Positions 63,862-64,000 of a stretch of DNA of 64,000 nt are shown piece after piece. The stretch is from a virus. A model generated the notes under the pieces. It had not been told where the DNA came from and ran no database searches. It saw only the letters and a program-made list of their open reading frames with translations. The position numbers were made by a program, and so were the translations under genes. The stretch lies in IMG/VR virus record IMGVR_UViG_3300027747_002377, positions 1-64,000 of that record. One strand, written 5' to 3'. Every line of letters begins with the position of its first letter. The first letter of the stretch is position 1.

Positions 63862-64000
63862 TTAAGAGAGTTGGCTCCCAGTAAGGTAGTTAAATTTAAT
63901 TTCGGCATCGATGCCGTGTTCTTTCATAATACTGAAGAACATTTGTTTATCCATCATTTTTTGATGGAGCATGTCCATAAATGCCTCTTCCAGTTCATCC
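63862..64000 (-). CDS. Partial minus-strand gene at right edge
   Basis: The last 45 codons of a protein whose N-terminus lies outside the window. Helical, Met-rich (EEAFMDMLHQKMMDKQMFFS then IMKEHGIDAEIKFNYLTGSQ). Six nt separate its stop from the 129-aa gene start. Confidence 0.6.
   Translation of the reverse strand, partial: DELEEAFMDMLHQKMMDKQMFFSIMKEHGIDAEIKFNYLTGSQLS

Noticed and set aside
1-64000. tRNA genes, insertion sequences or integrase/att site
   Set aside because: No cloverleaf-like sequence, transposase or integrase motif was noticed on reading, though a covariance search was not possible here.

Overview
The window looks like part of the genome of a double-stranded DNA phage that infects a cyanobacterium. 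Evidence for a phage: a large terminase, portal, HK97-type capsid protein, cell-wall hydrolases, a T7-like DNA polymerase, a prim-pol/SF3 primase-helicase and dozens of tightly packed, often overlapping small genes, with no housekeeping genes, tRNA or rRNA. Evidence for a cyanobacterial host: a class 1B AdoMet decarboxylase (SpeD), ThyX, a protein resembling a family common in cyanobacteria (DUF5895-like), and small proteins of types I associate with Synechococcus and its phages. The sequence runs off both ends inside minus-strand virion genes, so this is not a whole genome. I recognise no tape-measure protein, tail sheath, tail tube or RNA polymerase, so a short-tailed or apparently tail-less virion is more likely than a long-tailed one (inference). 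The ~79-kb freshwater cyanophage S-EIV1 is a sensible comparison (from memory, untested).

Layout. (1) 1-22973, all minus: the virion arm. In transcription order it encodes a 781-residue protein, a series of Gly/Ala-rich proteins that may be internal virion proteins, a possible small terminase, the large terminase (carrying an intein), portal, a scaffold-like protein whose gene overlaps portal by 548 bp, capsid, a second abundant structural protein, an HhH protein, two wall hydrolases and tail/fibre proteins. (2) 22974-23652: a divergent control region. (3) 23653-39007, plus: about 45 small genes, many separated by hairpins and preceded by a TCCTTTGCA-type box about 8 nt before the start codon, plus a PcfJ-like protein, zinc-ribbon and HTH regulators and ThyX. 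(4) 39008-54409: replication and nucleotide metabolism: DNA polymerase (with a LAGLIDADG intein), dCMP deaminase, SSB, Gp157-like and SWIM proteins, SpeD, a Cas4/RecB-type exonuclease and primase-helicase. (5) 54417-64000: mixed. Minus-strand virion genes alternate with plus-strand genes, including a double HNH-like regulator behind a 44-bp inverted repeat, a Phd-like antitoxin, a Dam-like methyltransferase with an altered motif, DUF3310 and a degenerate lysozyme.

How it fits together: ThyX and dCMP deaminase supply dTMP; the polymerase, primase-helicase, SSB and exonuclease replicate and recombine DNA; SpeD may adjust host polyamines; the minus-strand genes build and package virions. Minus-strand virion genes embedded in the early arm (31926-32669, 41647-42538, 48112-49449, 54417-56142, 59051-60040) imply several minus-strand transcription units rather than one late operon.

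The most unusual element is in the terminase gene. Its intein contains, wholly inside the intein and in the +1 frame, a complete zinc-finger/HNH endonuclease reading frame, while the terminase frame stays open through the same DNA. Other notable points are the portal/scaffold double-coding stretch, repeated RNA hairpin families in the early arm, the 44-bp inverted repeat enclosing a 71-nt hairpin, and a back-to-back divergent promoter whose -35 boxes lie in the arms of a dyad.
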